Of a DNA stretch of 64,000 nucleotides, positions 33,016 to 41,807 are shown in pieces. The DNA comes from Anabaena sp. UHCC 0187 (GTDB lineage: Bacteria > Cyanobacteriota > Cyanobacteriia > Cyanobacteriales > Nostocaceae): assembly GCF_009712035.1 (NCBI RefSeq), contig NZ_VILB01000011.1:459355-523354 (forward strand), written 5' to 3'. Each line of letters starts with the position of its first letter. Position 1 is the first letter of the stretch. Under the pieces are notes generated by a model. It saw nothing but the letters and a program-made list of their open reading frames with translations, was not told where the DNA came from and ran no database searches. The translations under genes and the position numbers were made by a program.

Positions 33016-34032
33016 ATGGCAATTAATTTACAACAAGCAATTGATATTGGTAAGTATCTAGTAACTCAACGTCTATTAGGACGGAAACGCTTTCCCCTGG
33101 TCTTGATGTTAGAACCGCTGTTTCGGTGTAATTTAGCTTGTACTGGTTGCGGTAAAATCCAGCATCCAGTGGAAATACTCAAGCAAAATCTTACCCCAGA
33201 ACAGTGTTTTGCGGCGGTGGAAGAATGCGGCGCACCAGTTGTTTCTATTCCTGGTGGAGAACCTTTATTACATCCCCAAATAGGTGAAATTGTTGAGGGT
33301 TTAATTAAACGCAAGAAATATATTTACTTGTGTACTAATGGTTTATTACTAGAAAAGAGTCTTGATAAGTTTAAACCTTCTCCCTATCTAACTTTTAGCG
33401 TCCATTTAGATGGAATGCGAGAATGGCATGATAAATGTGTAGACAGAAAAGGCGTTTTTGATACTGCTGTTCAAGCAATTCGCGCAGCTAAAGCTAAGGG
33501 TTTTCGTGTCGCTACTAACACTACTATTTTTGAAGGTTGTGATATTCAAGAAATGCAGGGATTTTTTGATTTTCTGGAAACCTTGGGTACTGACGGGATG
33601 ATGATTTCTCCTGGTTATAGTTACGAATGGGCCCCAGATCAAGATCATTTTCTGCAAAAAGAACAAACCCGCGCTTTATTTAGAGAAATTCTCTCACCTT
33701 ACACATCTGGTAAGAAGAATTGGAACTTTAATCACAATCCTTTATTCTTAGATTTTCTCATTGGTGAGAAAGACTATGAATGCACTCCTTGGGGTAGTCC
33801 TAGTTACAGTGTTCTCGGCTGGCAAAAACCTTGCTATCTGTTGAATGAGGGTTACTATGCAACCTTCAAAGAGTTGTTGGATAAGACTGATTGGAGTCAA
33901 TATGGCGGCGCTAGTGGTAATCCTAAATGTGCTGATTGTATGGTTCATTGTGGTTATGAACCAACAGCAGCAATGGATGCTATGCAGCCGAAAAATATTG
34001 CTCGTTCTCTAACTACTGTGTTTGGGAAGTAA
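33016..34032 (+). CDS. hpnH: Adenosyl-hopene transferase HpnH (radical SAM)
   Basis: Adds the 5-prime-deoxyadenosyl group to diploptene, the first step towards extended hopanoids. 338 residues. Seen: radical SAM cluster motif [10 protein letters not shown] near 38-44, [12 protein letters not shown] (GGE motif), [28 protein letters not shown], and a C-terminal Cys cluster [15 protein letters not shown] 33016 is preceded by AGGAG at 33001. Same strand as hpnA. Confidence 0.95.
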   Translation: MAINLQQAIDIGKYLVTQRLLGRKRFPLVLMLEPLFRCNLACTGCGKIQHPVEILKQNLTPEQCFAAVEECGAPVVSIPGGEPLLHPQIGEIVEGLIKRKKYIYLCTNGLLLEKSLDKFKPSPYLTFSVHLDGMREWHDKCVDRKGVFDTAVQAIRAAKAKGFRVATNTTIFEGCDIQEMQGFFDFLETLGTDGMMISPGYSYEWAPDQDHFLQKEQTRALFREILSPYTSGKKNWNFNHNPLFLDFLIGEKDYECTPWGSPSYSVLGWQKPCYLLNEGYYATFKELLDKTDWSQYGGASGNPKCADCMVHCGYEPTAAMDAMQPKNIARSLTTVFGK

Positions 34033-34298
34033 TCGTCTGAATCAGGATACTCAGGATTAAAGGATGTACAGGATTAAATAGTAGTTAAGTGGTATTTAAT
34101 CTTATTAATCTTCAAATCTAGAAATTCCTGATTCTGATGGTAAAAATATCTGATAGCGAAGCGTGGCGTAGCCATATCAGGATAAAATAATTGTCAGATT
34201 AATCATTTTTTCCTTCTGAAAATTCCTATAGTATTTCTCAAATTCTTGATTCTGATTTTTTAGTTAATCAAGAATAAAGTAAAATACTGATTTCCTAA

Positions 34299-35363
34299 TC
34301 AAGTTAATAAGTCTTGATTAGCTTGATAAAGTTCTTGAACTATTGTTAGCATATCAAATATTAAAAGATTCCAATTATCAATTGATTTAGGTATTAAATT
34401 ATTAGTTTGCTTTGGACGCAAATGAACAATTTGATTTCTGAGGTTACACAAATACTTACTAGGACTATAATTTTGTTTATCAGCATATTGATAATTTATA
34501 TTTATTGAGTCCAGTAGCTTTTTTAAAGAATCTTCTAATTTAGGTTCTAATTTCGTAGTTTCATAAAAATCACTATAGAAATCTTGGACAGATTTGCCTG
34601 TCAATGTCAATTTATCATATTTAAAGCCCAATTTATCATAAAAATCTTTTAAAAAATAGAGAGGTTGTAATCCTTCTATGCACCTATACAAATCCAAATA
34701 AGCAAATTTAAAATCAGAGGCTACATAACTCGCTAAAATATTTTCAAAAGGAATATATTTATTCCCATTTTCAAAGGTACTTTTAAACTCTTGCAATAGT
34801 TCCACACTATATGGTAGCAAACAATAACTATTGTTTTCGGTTAAAGCAATGCCTGTCATTTGATTTAATTCTTCTTTTTGAGTAAATCTGTCAATTATTT
34901 TATATAAAGCAATTCTTGGAAAGAAATCTTTTAGCGTATATCCATTAATTTCTTCCTCAATATTGACTGATTTAAGTTCTTCTCCATTTCTAGTTTTCTT
35001 AGTTTCCCATTCGTTATCCAAAATTTCTTCTAATATTGATATATCCGCATCTTTTTTAATAGATAAGTCTAATTCATCAATAATGACTATCCAAGCACCC
35101 GAATTAAGAGTTTCTTCTTGCAAAAAACTGGGAAATTGAGATGAAAATTCATGATTGATTAATACTAAATAATGAAAATTTCGATAAGTCAGCCAAGCAC
35201 TATAAAAATTAGGAAATAACCGTATTATATTATCAATATTTAGAAATTTCAACCAGTCCATACAAGTTGAATCACCATGAATAGTATAAGTTTCCTTTGT
35301 ATCAATAACATTTGATATTTTTTCTACGACTCTTTTGATTGATATTATAATATTTCTGCTCAT
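34299..35363 (-). CDS. Unrecognised protein with a HEPN-type Rx4H motif
   Basis: 354 residues from ATG 35363 (a longer start at 35405 would overlap the upstream gene and adds a poor tail). I do not recognise the full protein. Seen: a helix-rich C-terminal half with RCIEGLQPLYFLKDFYDKLG and, near the end, LCNLRNQIVHLRPKQ, where Arg309 and His314 form R-x4-H, the hallmark of HEPN ribonuclease-type domains. The N-terminal half has beta segments (WIVIIDELDLS) without Walker motifs. Its start is 4 bp after the stop of the DGQHR-like gene, so the two form an operon. AT-rich composition and isolation between core genes suggest transfer. Function (possible RNase effector) is inference. Confidence 0.65.
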   Translation of the reverse strand: MSRNIIISIKRVVEKISNVIDTKETYTIHGDSTCMDWLKFLNIDNIIRLFPNFYSAWLTYRNFHYLVLINHEFSSQFPSFLQEETLNSGAWIVIIDELDLSIKKDADISILEEILDNEWETKKTRNGEELKSVNIEEEINGYTLKDFFPRIALYKIIDRFTQKEELNQMTGIALTENNSYCLLPYSVELLQEFKSTFENGNKYIPFENILASYVASDFKFAYLDLYRCIEGLQPLYFLKDFYDKLGFKYDKLTLTGKSVQDFYSDFYETTKLEPKLEDSLKKLLDSININYQYADKQNYSPSKYLCNLRNQIVHLRPKQTNNLIPKSIDNWNLLIFDMLTIVQELYQANQDLLT

Positions 35364-35367
35364 AGTT

Positions 35368-36471
35368 TTAGTACATTTTATTCCAACAAACAGCAAAAGA
35401 GTCAATTTCAGGTTCAGAAAAGATCACTTTAAACCCATCTAAAAAAGCTTGTCTATGTTTTTCTTTGGGAATAGAACGTAAGTTTTCTTTTAAAATATCC
35501 AAGGCAAGAAAGTTATAGTTTTGCTCAAGACTCTGACAAACTATCTGAGATTTAAGTCTATGTAGTTTTAATCGTATATCGTGAAAATTACTCTCTATTT
35601 GTGAATAGTCTTTTTCAAGATTACTTCCTAATAAACCAAAGGTTTTTTCGGCACAAGCTACCATAAAACCAACTCTTGCAGTTTGATTATTAAAAACATA
35701 GCGGTCTTCAATTCCTTCAAGTAATTGGTCAATTTCAGTCATCAATATAAATATTTCTTCAAATTTACCAATAGTGTGTACTGATTTCTCCCTAATTAAA
35801 CTCATAATATCTAAAGCTGCATGATATTCAGCTAATTGTTGTTTTTTGTTAATTCTGACTTTTCTAGAAGTAAATGCCAAAAATAACTCGACAATTTCTG
35901 ACTGTTTATATATTTTTTCAGAAATTAAATTCTCTAAATAGGGAATACGATATTTTAAATTCTGCACAATCGGTTTAAAAACTACTTCTAATTGTTTATC
36001 AATTCCCCAAGGAATTTGACCAGAATTGAGTACCAACATTCTATATAATAAAGCATCTTCATCTGGAGCAAACCAAAACTCAACCCTCAAATTCTGAGCA
36101 ATTTCTTTTTGAAGCATAGCATCTTTTAAGGCTTGTATTCTTTGCATTCCATCTAAAATACTAATTTTTTGTTTATTTTGAATTAAATTAAAAAAATTAT
36201 GTTGATCTATATCTTCATAACAAATAATTCCTAATACTATAGGAGGTAGTATTCCACCCTCTTTCAAATCTTCCAGCATTTGATTACGAATAATTTTAGC
36301 AGACCTAGTTTGCAAAACTTCTCTCTGCTCATCAAGGTTGCCTTTTTCTTCATGAATAGGTTTAACAAATTCTATAAAATCAGGAATGCTAACTACTGTA
36401 AGAACAGAGTAGCAATTAAGATTTGTATCTTCTTGAATATCAATTATTTTGAATTTCATAGATAAATCCAT
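35368..36471 (-). CDS. DGQHR/ParB-like protein, first gene of a two-gene cassette
   Basis: 367 residues. Seen: an N-terminal ParB/DndB-like fold with LPPIVLGIICYED (residues 75-88), ISILDGMQRIQALKD (Asp107-Gly-Met-Gln-Arg111, a variant of the DGQHR signature), a beta strand RVEFWF and RMLVLNSGQIPWGIDKQLE near 144-162, all in the order seen in DGQHR-domain proteins. The C-terminal half is helical. Family knowledge: DGQHR proteins include DndB, a regulator of DNA phosphorothioation, and standalone homologues in defence islands. No dnd genes are present here. Partner is the HEPN-like gene 4 bp downstream. Confidence 0.7.
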   Translation of the reverse strand: MDLSMKFKIIDIQEDTNLNCYSVLTVVSIPDFIEFVKPIHEEKGNLDEQREVLQTRSAKIIRNQMLEDLKEGGILPPIVLGIICYEDIDQHNFFNLIQNKQKISILDGMQRIQALKDAMLQKEIAQNLRVEFWFAPDEDALLYRMLVLNSGQIPWGIDKQLEVVFKPIVQNLKYRIPYLENLISEKIYKQSEIVELFLAFTSRKVRINKKQQLAEYHAALDIMSLIREKSVHTIGKFEEIFILMTEIDQLLEGIEDRYVFNNQTARVGFMVACAEKTFGLLGSNLEKDYSQIESNFHDIRLKLHRLKSQIVCQSLEQNYNFLALDILKENLRSIPKEKHRQAFLDGFKVIFSEPEIDSFAVCWNKMY

Positions 36472-36580
36472 ATTTTGTGGTACTCAAATTATATCTTACC
36501 AGTTTATTGACTTACAACTTACCATCACTTGTTATAGTTACTTTTATTCCTAATGCTCTCATAAAATCTCTAACTTTATT

Positions 36581-37072
36581 TCATCCTGCATTTAAATCCA
36601 TCATCATCTCGTAAGTTGCCACACTAAATCCATTATCTTCAAATAGCTTTTTAGCAAATTCGTTTTGTGCTGCAACTTGAAGGATCAATATTTGTGAACC
36701 TAACTGTTTTGCGGCATCTATAGAAGCATCTAACAGCAATTTTCCTGCTCCCCATCCCCGCACCGATTCATCAATATAAATGTCATGAAGCCATGCTGAA
36801 GCTGGTGCAATATCAACCAAACTGCTTTCTTCTAACCGTGTAAATGAGTAACCAACAATTTCATTTTCGACTTCGACAACCAAAACAACTGCTTGGGGAT
36901 TAACAATCTCTTCGGCAAAAAAATCAAAAAGCTGTTGTTCATGATTGGCAAATTCAACAAACCTCAAGGGATTAAAATTTTGATGTTGATGAACAAGTTT
37001 GATAGCGTACTTAATCACGCCTTGATGATCATTTATGGTGGCTTTTCTAATTGTAATATTTGGCTTTTTCAT
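36581..37072 (-). CDS. GNAT-family N-acetyltransferase
   Basis: 163 residues with the full GNAT order: ITIRKATINDHQGVIKYAIK at the start, acceptor strand VVLVVEVENEIVGYSFTRLE, SAWLHDIYIDESVRGWGAGK with the acetyl-CoA pyrophosphate loop RGWGAGKLLLD, and NEFAKKLFEDNGF before the end. Substrate unknown. Monocistronic, opposite no obvious partner. Upstream AGGAGAAAAATG gives a good ribosome site. Confidence 0.88.
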   Translation of the reverse strand: MKKPNITIRKATINDHQGVIKYAIKLVHQHQNFNPLRFVEFANHEQQLFDFFAEEIVNPQAVVLVVEVENEIVGYSFTRLEESSLVDIAPASAWLHDIYIDESVRGWGAGKLLLDASIDAAKQLGSQILILQVAAQNEFAKKLFEDNGFSVATYEMMMDLNAG

Positions 37073-37223
37073 TTTTCTCCTCCGTTTCCAAAAAATACGC
37101 CTCGTTTTTTGACACCAGTATGCGGAAAATAGTTGCCAAAATACTTGGCAAATAAAAAATCATCTGCTATATTGAACTCATACCCAAAAACCTAATCCCC
37201 TAATCCCCTGTCCCTACGGGGAT

Positions 37224-37251
37224 GTAGAGACGTTCCTCGGAGCGTCTCTAC
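37224..37251. repeat. GTAGAGACG hairpin repeat
   Basis: GTAGAGACG and CGTCTCTAC form a 9-bp stem around a 10-nt loop; a well-known cyanobacterial intergenic hairpin, here between gatC and the GNAT gene. Confidence 0.75.
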
Positions 37252-37332
37252 TCTTTTGTAGTGATATTGCAGGAGTTGAGGAGAAAGAAAAAATTCTTGC
37301 CTATATTTCCTATATCTTCAATCAGTTCCTAG

Positions 37333-37623
37333 CTAATCAGCATTAAGAATTTTGGGAACTCGGAAAAAATCACCTTCCTGTTGAGGCGCACTGCTGAGGA
37401 TTGCTTCTCTGTCAGGGCAGGGTTGAAGAATATCTTCTCTGGTGACATTGCTAACATCAATAGCTCTGGTTGTCGGTATTACATTGGTGACATCCAGTTG
37501 ATTTAGTTGTTCTATATAATCCAGAATACTACCCAATTGAGTAGTAAATTGTACTTCTTCATCTGCTGTCAATTCTAAACGAGCGAGATTAGCAACTTTA
37601 CGAACTTGTTCACTATCAATCAT
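37333..37623 (-). CDS. gatC: Asp-tRNA(Asn)/Glu-tRNA(Gln) amidotransferase subunit C
   Basis: Small stabilising subunit of the GatCAB complex that converts Glu-tRNA(Gln) to Gln-tRNA(Gln), the route cyanobacteria use in place of GlnRS. 96 residues, full length: VRKVANLARLELTADEEVQF, LGSILDYIEQLNQLDV, TTRAIDVSNVTREDILQPCP, ending with FFRVPKIL, all canonical. gatA and gatB are not adjacent, as is common in this phylum. Confidence 0.95.
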   Translation of the reverse strand: MIDSEQVRKVANLARLELTADEEVQFTTQLGSILDYIEQLNQLDVTNVIPTTRAIDVSNVTREDILQPCPDREAILSSAPQQEGDFFRVPKILNAD

Positions 37624-37672
37624 AATTTGTCAGTTGTCAGTTGTCAGTTGTTAGTTGTCATTTGTCAGTTGT
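37624..37672. repeat. GTCAGTT heptamer tandem repeat
   Basis: TTTGTCAGTTGTCAGTTGTC and following units (GTTAGTT, GTCATTT, GTCAGTT): about six heptamers between gatC and ycf3. Confidence 0.85.
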
Positions 37673-37705
37673 TAGGCAAAATTGTACAACCGACAAATGA
37701 TTAAT

Positions 37706-38227
37706 TTAAAAGAATACGTCAATTTGCGATCGCCCGGTGGTTTTGATCCAGTTTTGAGCTTCAATATAATTATTGGGAGCCATGCGAATTGCTCTAATCC
37801 AATAATCCGATGCTTGATCAAATAATGCTTCACCACCATCATGATCTCCGGCTTCCTTAGCCTTCTCACCTTGAAAATGATATATTACCGCAATATTATT
37901 CAAGGCTTGGGGTAATTGGGGATTTAACTCAATGGCTTGATGATAATACTCTAAAGCCTTATTATGATCACCATTACTGGCATAAATTAAGCCCATATTA
38001 TAGAGAATATAACTCCGATCATTGGAGTCTTCTTCCATTTCCAGGGCTTCTACATAGTAATCTAGGGCTTCGGCATATTCACCTTCTGCCTGTGCGGACA
38101 TCCCATCTCGGTAGTAAACAAATGCTTCTTTAGCTTTTCGGTTGGTTGGCAATATCTTGAGAATGATATCCGCCATTACGGTAAAGGATTTGTCAACAAA
38201 GTTATCGTTTTTCTGTGTTCTTGGCAT
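37706..38227 (-). CDS. ycf3: Photosystem I assembly protein Ycf3
   Basis: TPR scaffold protein needed for photosystem I assembly at the thylakoid. 173 residues, the usual length. Seen: start [20 protein letters not shown], three TPR units ([60 protein letters not shown]) and the conserved tail [20 protein letters not shown]. High-confidence core photosynthesis gene; a direct sign of a cyanobacterium. Confidence 0.97.
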   Translation of the reverse strand: MPRTQKNDNFVDKSFTVMADIILKILPTNRKAKEAFVYYRDGMSAQAEGEYAEALDYYVEALEMEEDSNDRSYILYNMGLIYASNGDHNKALEYYHQAIELNPQLPQALNNIAVIYHFQGEKAKEAGDHDGGEALFDQASDYWIRAIRMAPNNYIEAQNWIKTTGRSQIDVFF

Positions 38228-38237
38228 ATTCGCCTCT

Positions 38238-38435
38238 ATGGTTGCTCAAATGAAGCAGGATGATACATTTACGCGATATTTAACCCGGATGTTACCGGAT
38301 AAAATAACGATAGCACTATCACCTGCATCGGTAACAGTGGCAGTATCACACCAAGCTTTTAGGAAAATCCCAAAAGCACTATTAAAATCCTATGGAATGG
38401 AATATCCACATTCAAAATTTGGGTTAATTAATTAA
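38238..38435 (+). CDS. Possible small protein, doubtful
   Basis: A 65-residue frame exactly filling the gap between the divergent ycf3 start (38227) and the cysK stop (overlapping the latter by 4 bp). Contains [20 protein letters not shown] and a basic C-terminal half ([20 protein letters not shown]). No recognised domain, no clear ribosome site. It could be chance or a fragment of a larger gene. Confidence 0.3.
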   Translation: MVAQMKQDDTFTRYLTRMLPDKITIALSPASVTVAVSHQAFRKIPKALLKSYGMEYPHSKFGLIN

Positions 38436-39373
38436 CTCATCAAATCTTGAAACATGGCGGTACTTAAATAGCGTTCACCAAAAGAAGGTTGAATCATTAC
38501 TATTAATTTACCAGCATTTTCTGGGCGTTTACCGACTTCAATAGCAGCAGCTAAAGCCGCACCTGAAGATATTCCTGATAATAACCCTTCTTCTCTAGCT
38601 AATCTCCGTCCATATTCCATTGCGGCTGCGTCTTCAACTTGTACTACTTCATCAATTAAGTCTTGACGCAAAACATCAGGAATAAACCCCGCACCAATAC
38701 CTTGAATTTTGTGAGAACCTGCCTTACCACCCGATAGAATCGGACTATTACTAGGTTCTACGGCAATTACTTGAAAACTCGGTTTCCGTTCTTTAATGAC
38801 CTCAGCAATACCAGTAATTGTGCCGCCAGTTCCGACCCCAGAAATTAAGATATCAACTTCTCCGTCAGTATCTTCCCAAATTTCCTCAGCGGTGGTTTCT
38901 CGGTGAATTTTTGGATTGGCTGAGTTAGCAAATTGCTGCAACATAAAAGCATTGGGAGTATTGGCAACAATTTCCTCCGCTTTGTTAATTGCTCCCCGCA
39001 TTCCTTGAGTACCGGGTGTTAATTCCAAACTAGCACCATAAGCCCGCAACATGGCGCGTCTTTCTTGGCTCATGGTTTCCGGCATGGTTAAAATTAATTG
39101 ATAGCCACGGGCGGCTGCTACCATTGCTAAGGCGATACCTGTATTACCAGATGTGGGTTCGACTAAAATGGTTTTACCCGGTGAAATTAAACCTTCGGCT
39201 TCAGCGGAAAGAATCATGCTTACGCCAATTCTATCTTTTACAGAGGCCGCAGGATTCATGCTTTCTAATTTGACAACTATTCTAGCTACCACTCCCTCGG
39301 CTTGGGGAATTTTATTTAACTGAATTAATGGAGTTTTCCCAATAAGTTCTGTTACGTCTTTAGCAATTCGCAT
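38432..39373 (-). CDS. cysK: Cysteine synthase A (O-acetylserine sulfhydrylase)
   Basis: PLP enzyme making cysteine from O-acetylserine and sulfide. 313 residues, complete. Seen: the PLP lysine in [15 protein letters not shown], substrate loop [22 protein letters not shown] phosphate loop [17 protein letters not shown], and [15 protein letters not shown]. CysK versus CysM: the TSGNTG and GVGTGGT signatures suit the CysK type. Faces ycf3 across a short gap; 900 bp of non-coding DNA upstream. Confidence 0.95.
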   Translation of the reverse strand: MRIAKDVTELIGKTPLIQLNKIPQAEGVVARIVVKLESMNPAASVKDRIGVSMILSAEAEGLISPGKTILVEPTSGNTGIALAMVAAARGYQLILTMPETMSQERRAMLRAYGASLELTPGTQGMRGAINKAEEIVANTPNAFMLQQFANSANPKIHRETTAEEIWEDTDGEVDILISGVGTGGTITGIAEVIKERKPSFQVIAVEPSNSPILSGGKAGSHKIQGIGAGFIPDVLRQDLIDEVVQVEDAAAMEYGRRLAREEGLLSGISSGAALAAAIEVGKRPENAGKLIVMIQPSFGERYLSTAMFQDLMS

Positions 39374-39535
39374 TTATTCACTCCTAAAATTTATATATTA
39401 ATCTATTTTGGTTACGTATTTATCTGATTAATTTTTATATCAGCCATAGCTATTCTACCACAATCTCTGTCTATTGCCAGCACAAAATTTTACCAATTGT
39501 TAATACCTTCGCCAAATTGAAAAAAGTCTTGATTC

Positions 39536-39621
39536 GTAGGTTGGGTTGACGCAAGGAAACCCAACAACTCTTACTATCTTACCGCCAATGTTGGGTTGCG
39601 CTGTCGCTTAACCCAACCTAC
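39536..39621. mobile_element. MITE-like element with GTAGGTTGGGTT termini
   Basis: 86 bp with inverted ends GTAGGTTGGGTT and AACCCAACCTAC and inner inverted CCCAACA/TGTTGGG. The arms are GACGCAAGGAAACCCAACA on the left and TGTTGGGTTGCGCTGTCGCT on the right. A second copy in opposite orientation lies at 52116-52191. No transposase; ends are typical of cyanobacterial MITE-like repeats. Confidence 0.75.
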
Positions 39622-39841
39622 AAAAATGGTGAAGGTATTGATTGTTGAAAACAATACTATTCTAATTTCCTTAGAATATCTTAATTTTGTTTCTGAGTTA
39701 TTCAAGATATCTTAGGTCTAGCCTTGTCATGAGATCCTGTGATTTGAGTACAGTTTGTACTTGTGAATCTTACTTTCAAAATATCTCAAACCAATAGCCC
39801 ATCTTAGTTTGAGTTTGAGTACAAAATCCCCCGTCCCCTCC

Positions 39842-39883
39842 CTCAAAAATGCTAGTACCCCACTCAAAAAATACTAGCACCCC
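39842..39883. repeat. Direct duplication of a 20-21-bp motif
   Basis: CTCAAAAATGCTAGTACCCC (39842-39861) is followed after one base by CTCAAAAAATACTAGCACCC(C) (39863-39883). Spacing of 21 bp, two helical turns, would suit a protein-binding pair of sites; no regulator is known. Confidence 0.5.
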
Positions 39884-39903
39884 TACACCAAATATTTTTT
39901 TAT

Positions 39904-39978
39904 ATGCTTGCACAGTCAGGATTACAGGCTGTGAGTATTGTCGTAATCATCTTAATAATATTAATTGGCATCGCTTAA
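39904..39978 (+). CDS. Possible 24-residue single-helix membrane peptide
   Basis: ATG at 39904 to TAA at 39978 encodes MLAQSGLQAVSIVVIILIIL followed by IGIA: a short polar head and one uninterrupted transmembrane helix. Size and composition resemble small subunits of membrane complexes or small hydrophobic toxins, but it matches none I can name. No obvious ribosome site upstream. Low confidence because short hydrophobic frames occur by chance in AT-rich DNA. Confidence 0.3.
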   Translation: MLAQSGLQAVSIVVIILIILIGIA

Positions 39979-40273
39979 AGCTGGGACTAGAAAGGCAACT
40001 GATATAAACGATATAGGATTTACGCAGAGATTCCCCTCTACCCCCCGAAGTTCCTAAGATGAAAGTCTGACGAATCAGGGGGGACTTCTTAACTCCTATA
40101 TCTCTCAAGATTTATCTAAATACTATCTGTATTACTCCATACGGAAAGGACATAATTTTGTTTTTGAGTAGATTTTGATAAGCATATTTTGAATAACAAA
40201 AAGGTGCAAAAATCAATCTAATAGAAATTTTATTTCTATCTAGGTAATCTATACCTGGCAATGGAGAATAAAT

Positions 40274-40702
40274 ATGAAAGTCAAACTTTTAAATGTGCTG
40301 ACCGTAAGTTTGGTAACTTTAGCATTGATTTCTCCAGGGGTAGTAGTATTTGCTATAGTTTGGGGACAACATAGAGAGTTCGTTAAAACACAGAATTTAT
40401 CCTGTGAATTGCCGAAAATAAAGATAGCATCTCCTCAATTAGTTCCCCAAACACAGATTATCAATACTCAGCCATCTTTAGTCAAGGTTAAATTATCTGA
40501 CAATAATTTTCTACATCAACTAAAAATTGCGGCAAAAAAATATAAATTAGCGACAATTTTGCAATGGTTATTTTTAGTGACACCGATTTGTATTGGTGTA
40601 GGAATTATCGCTTATGACAGGTATCTTGTCTACCGGGCTGCTGTATTAAAAGAACATATTGCCATGTTGGAAAGAATGTGGCAACAAAGCATCGAACAGT
40701 AA
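40274..40702 (+). CDS. Two-helix membrane protein of unknown function
   Basis: 142 residues: helix 1 about 5-30 (VLTVSLVTLALISPGVVVFA), a periplasmic or lumenal stretch of about 60 residues with one Cys, helix 2 about 95-115 (ATILQWLFLVTPICIGVGII), then a charged helical tail HIAMLERMWQQSIEQ. No recognised domain. ATG follows a GGAG at 40264. May be the first gene of a same-strand run of small genes to 43170. Confidence 0.65.
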   Translation: MKVKLLNVLTVSLVTLALISPGVVVFAIVWGQHREFVKTQNLSCELPKIKIASPQLVPQTQIINTQPSLVKVKLSDNNFLHQLKIAAKKYKLATILQWLFLVTPICIGVGIIAYDRYLVYRAAVLKEHIAMLERMWQQSIEQ

Positions 40703-40739
40703 TTTTGCAAATTAATCATTCACCATAAACTAAATTATC

Positions 40740-41003
40740 ATGACAGACGAACGCCAAACACAGTATTTTAATTTAATTGATGAACTTCTCCAATGTCCTA
40801 ATGGTCAAGAACCAGAAGTTTTGGAAGCACAACCGGAATTAATTGATTCTGGTTTAGTTCAAGCAATGTTACAAGTAGCCACAATGTTTGCCCATCAAGG
40901 TAATCAAGATGGAGCGCAATTTCTATTTTTTGTTGCTAAACAATTAGCAAAGGAATTAGGTTTATATCCTGAAGTTTCTAATCAAGTTGTCACTCAGGAG
41001 TAA
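40740..41003 (+). CDS. Small helical cyanobacterial protein
   Basis: 87 residues, all-helical and acidic: RQTQYFNLIDELLQCPNGQE, LVQAMLQVATMFAHQGNQDG, FLFFVAKQLAKELG. I recognise the pattern (short-helix protein with LLxCPxGxE and A..Q.L) from Nostocales, where it often precedes TPR/CHAT genes, but its function is unknown. The next gene begins 3 bp after its stop, suggesting coupling. Confidence 0.7.
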   Translation: MTDERQTQYFNLIDELLQCPNGQEPEVLEAQPELIDSGLVQAMLQVATMFAHQGNQDGAQFLFFVAKQLAKELGLYPEVSNQVVTQE

Positions 41004-41005
41004 TA

Positions 41006-41317
41006 ATGCTATTGACTTCAACTGATGCTGGAAAAATATCATTAGAATTTCTTTTGGCAGATTGGAATATTGCTGATGACTATAGAGATTGGTTTACAGT
41101 GTGCAATTCTCGATTAATGGGTGAGAGTTGGTACATTGTAGAATTGGGTGTAGAGGGATTACCTGATAGATGGTTTATGCAGGTTTATGACACAGGAGTC
41201 TGTGACCCTAACTATACTTTTATTTCGCCAATTTCTGGTGCAGAAGGATATACCGATTTGAAAAGTCTACCAGATATTATTGCTGATGTTTTAGTAGCAG
41301 AACGTAATTCTCGATAA
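41006..41317 (+). CDS. Conserved hypothetical protein
   Basis: 103 residues, soluble, acidic, aromatic-rich (SWYIVELGVEGLPDRWFMQV). No motif recognised. Translationally close to the preceding gene (2-bp gap). A perfect hairpin repeat starts 16 bp after its stop and may end the transcript. Confidence 0.65.
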   Translation: MLLTSTDAGKISLEFLLADWNIADDYRDWFTVCNSRLMGESWYIVELGVEGLPDRWFMQVYDTGVCDPNYTFISPISGAEGYTDLKSLPDIIADVLVAERNSR

Positions 41318-41332
41318 AAACTTGAAATCTTT

Positions 41333-41365
41333 AGATCCCCGACTTCTTAAAGAAGTCGGGGATCT
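41333..41365. repeat. Perfect 15-bp-stem hairpin, possible terminator
   Basis: AGATCCCCGACTTCT, loop TAA, AGAAGTCGGGGATCT. It lies 16 bp after a stop codon and is followed by an AT-rich tract (TATTTTATTATTAATTTTG). Related copies at 17656-17688 and 43204-43236; the latter keeps pairing through a compensatory C-G to A-T change. Confidence 0.85.
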
Positions 41366-41453
41366 GGTATTTTATTATTAATTTTGTCAGGTTTAAATGA
41401 CAATTATATGTTATACTAAATAGAGTTATGGAAGCTACAGAAGAATCAGTCAA

Positions 41454-41789
41454 ATGATTACTGAAGACATCCTAGCCCAAGAATTTATTAGAGTCGTAAA
41501 TGACTATTATCCAGCCGTGGGAGAACTCTTAGAAGGCTGTCATGTGAAAGTTATCACTTGCTTTTGGGGACGACCTGCAAAACGGTTTCGATATATAGGA
41601 ATTTATTGTCGAGAAGACATAATGCCCTGTATTCAAGCCAAAAAAGAAATCCTCAGAGACTTAGCCGAAAATATGGGTTTAATTCAAGTAGTTTGTCTCA
41701 ATGCTAAACGATTGCTACGTGACCCTATGTCGAAGTTAAAACAGTCTGAACCTCGATTATGGTTGGAGTTGCAATTAATGGCAGCCTAA
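41454..41789 (+). CDS. Conserved hypothetical protein
   Basis: 111 residues, no membrane segment, three Cys. Contains YYPAVGELLEGCHVKVITCF and IMPCIQAKKEILRDLAENMG. No domain recognised. Followed by the flavin oxidoreductase gene 18 bp later on the same strand. Confidence 0.65.
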   Translation: MITEDILAQEFIRVVNDYYPAVGELLEGCHVKVITCFWGRPAKRFRYIGIYCREDIMPCIQAKKEILRDLAENMGLIQVVCLNAKRLLRDPMSKLKQSEPRLWLELQLMAA

Positions 41790-41807
41790 TCTAATATTTG
41801 GTCAACA

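Larger units (their letters stand above)
39374..40273. other. 900-bp region without a conventional gene
   Basis: Holds the cysK promoter region, a MITE-like element (39536-39621) nested in a longer inverted repeat (AATACCTTCGCC near 39503 and GGTGAAGGTATT near 39627), a duplicated 20-bp motif (39842-39883), and a possible 24-residue peptide gene (39904-39978). The last 300 bp before 40274 show nothing recognisable. Confidence 0.6.

Noticed and set aside
35364-35405. Longer start for the HEPN-like gene
   Set aside because: It would overlap the upstream gene by 38 bp and adds a low-complexity tail; ATG 35363 sits 4 bp after the stop.
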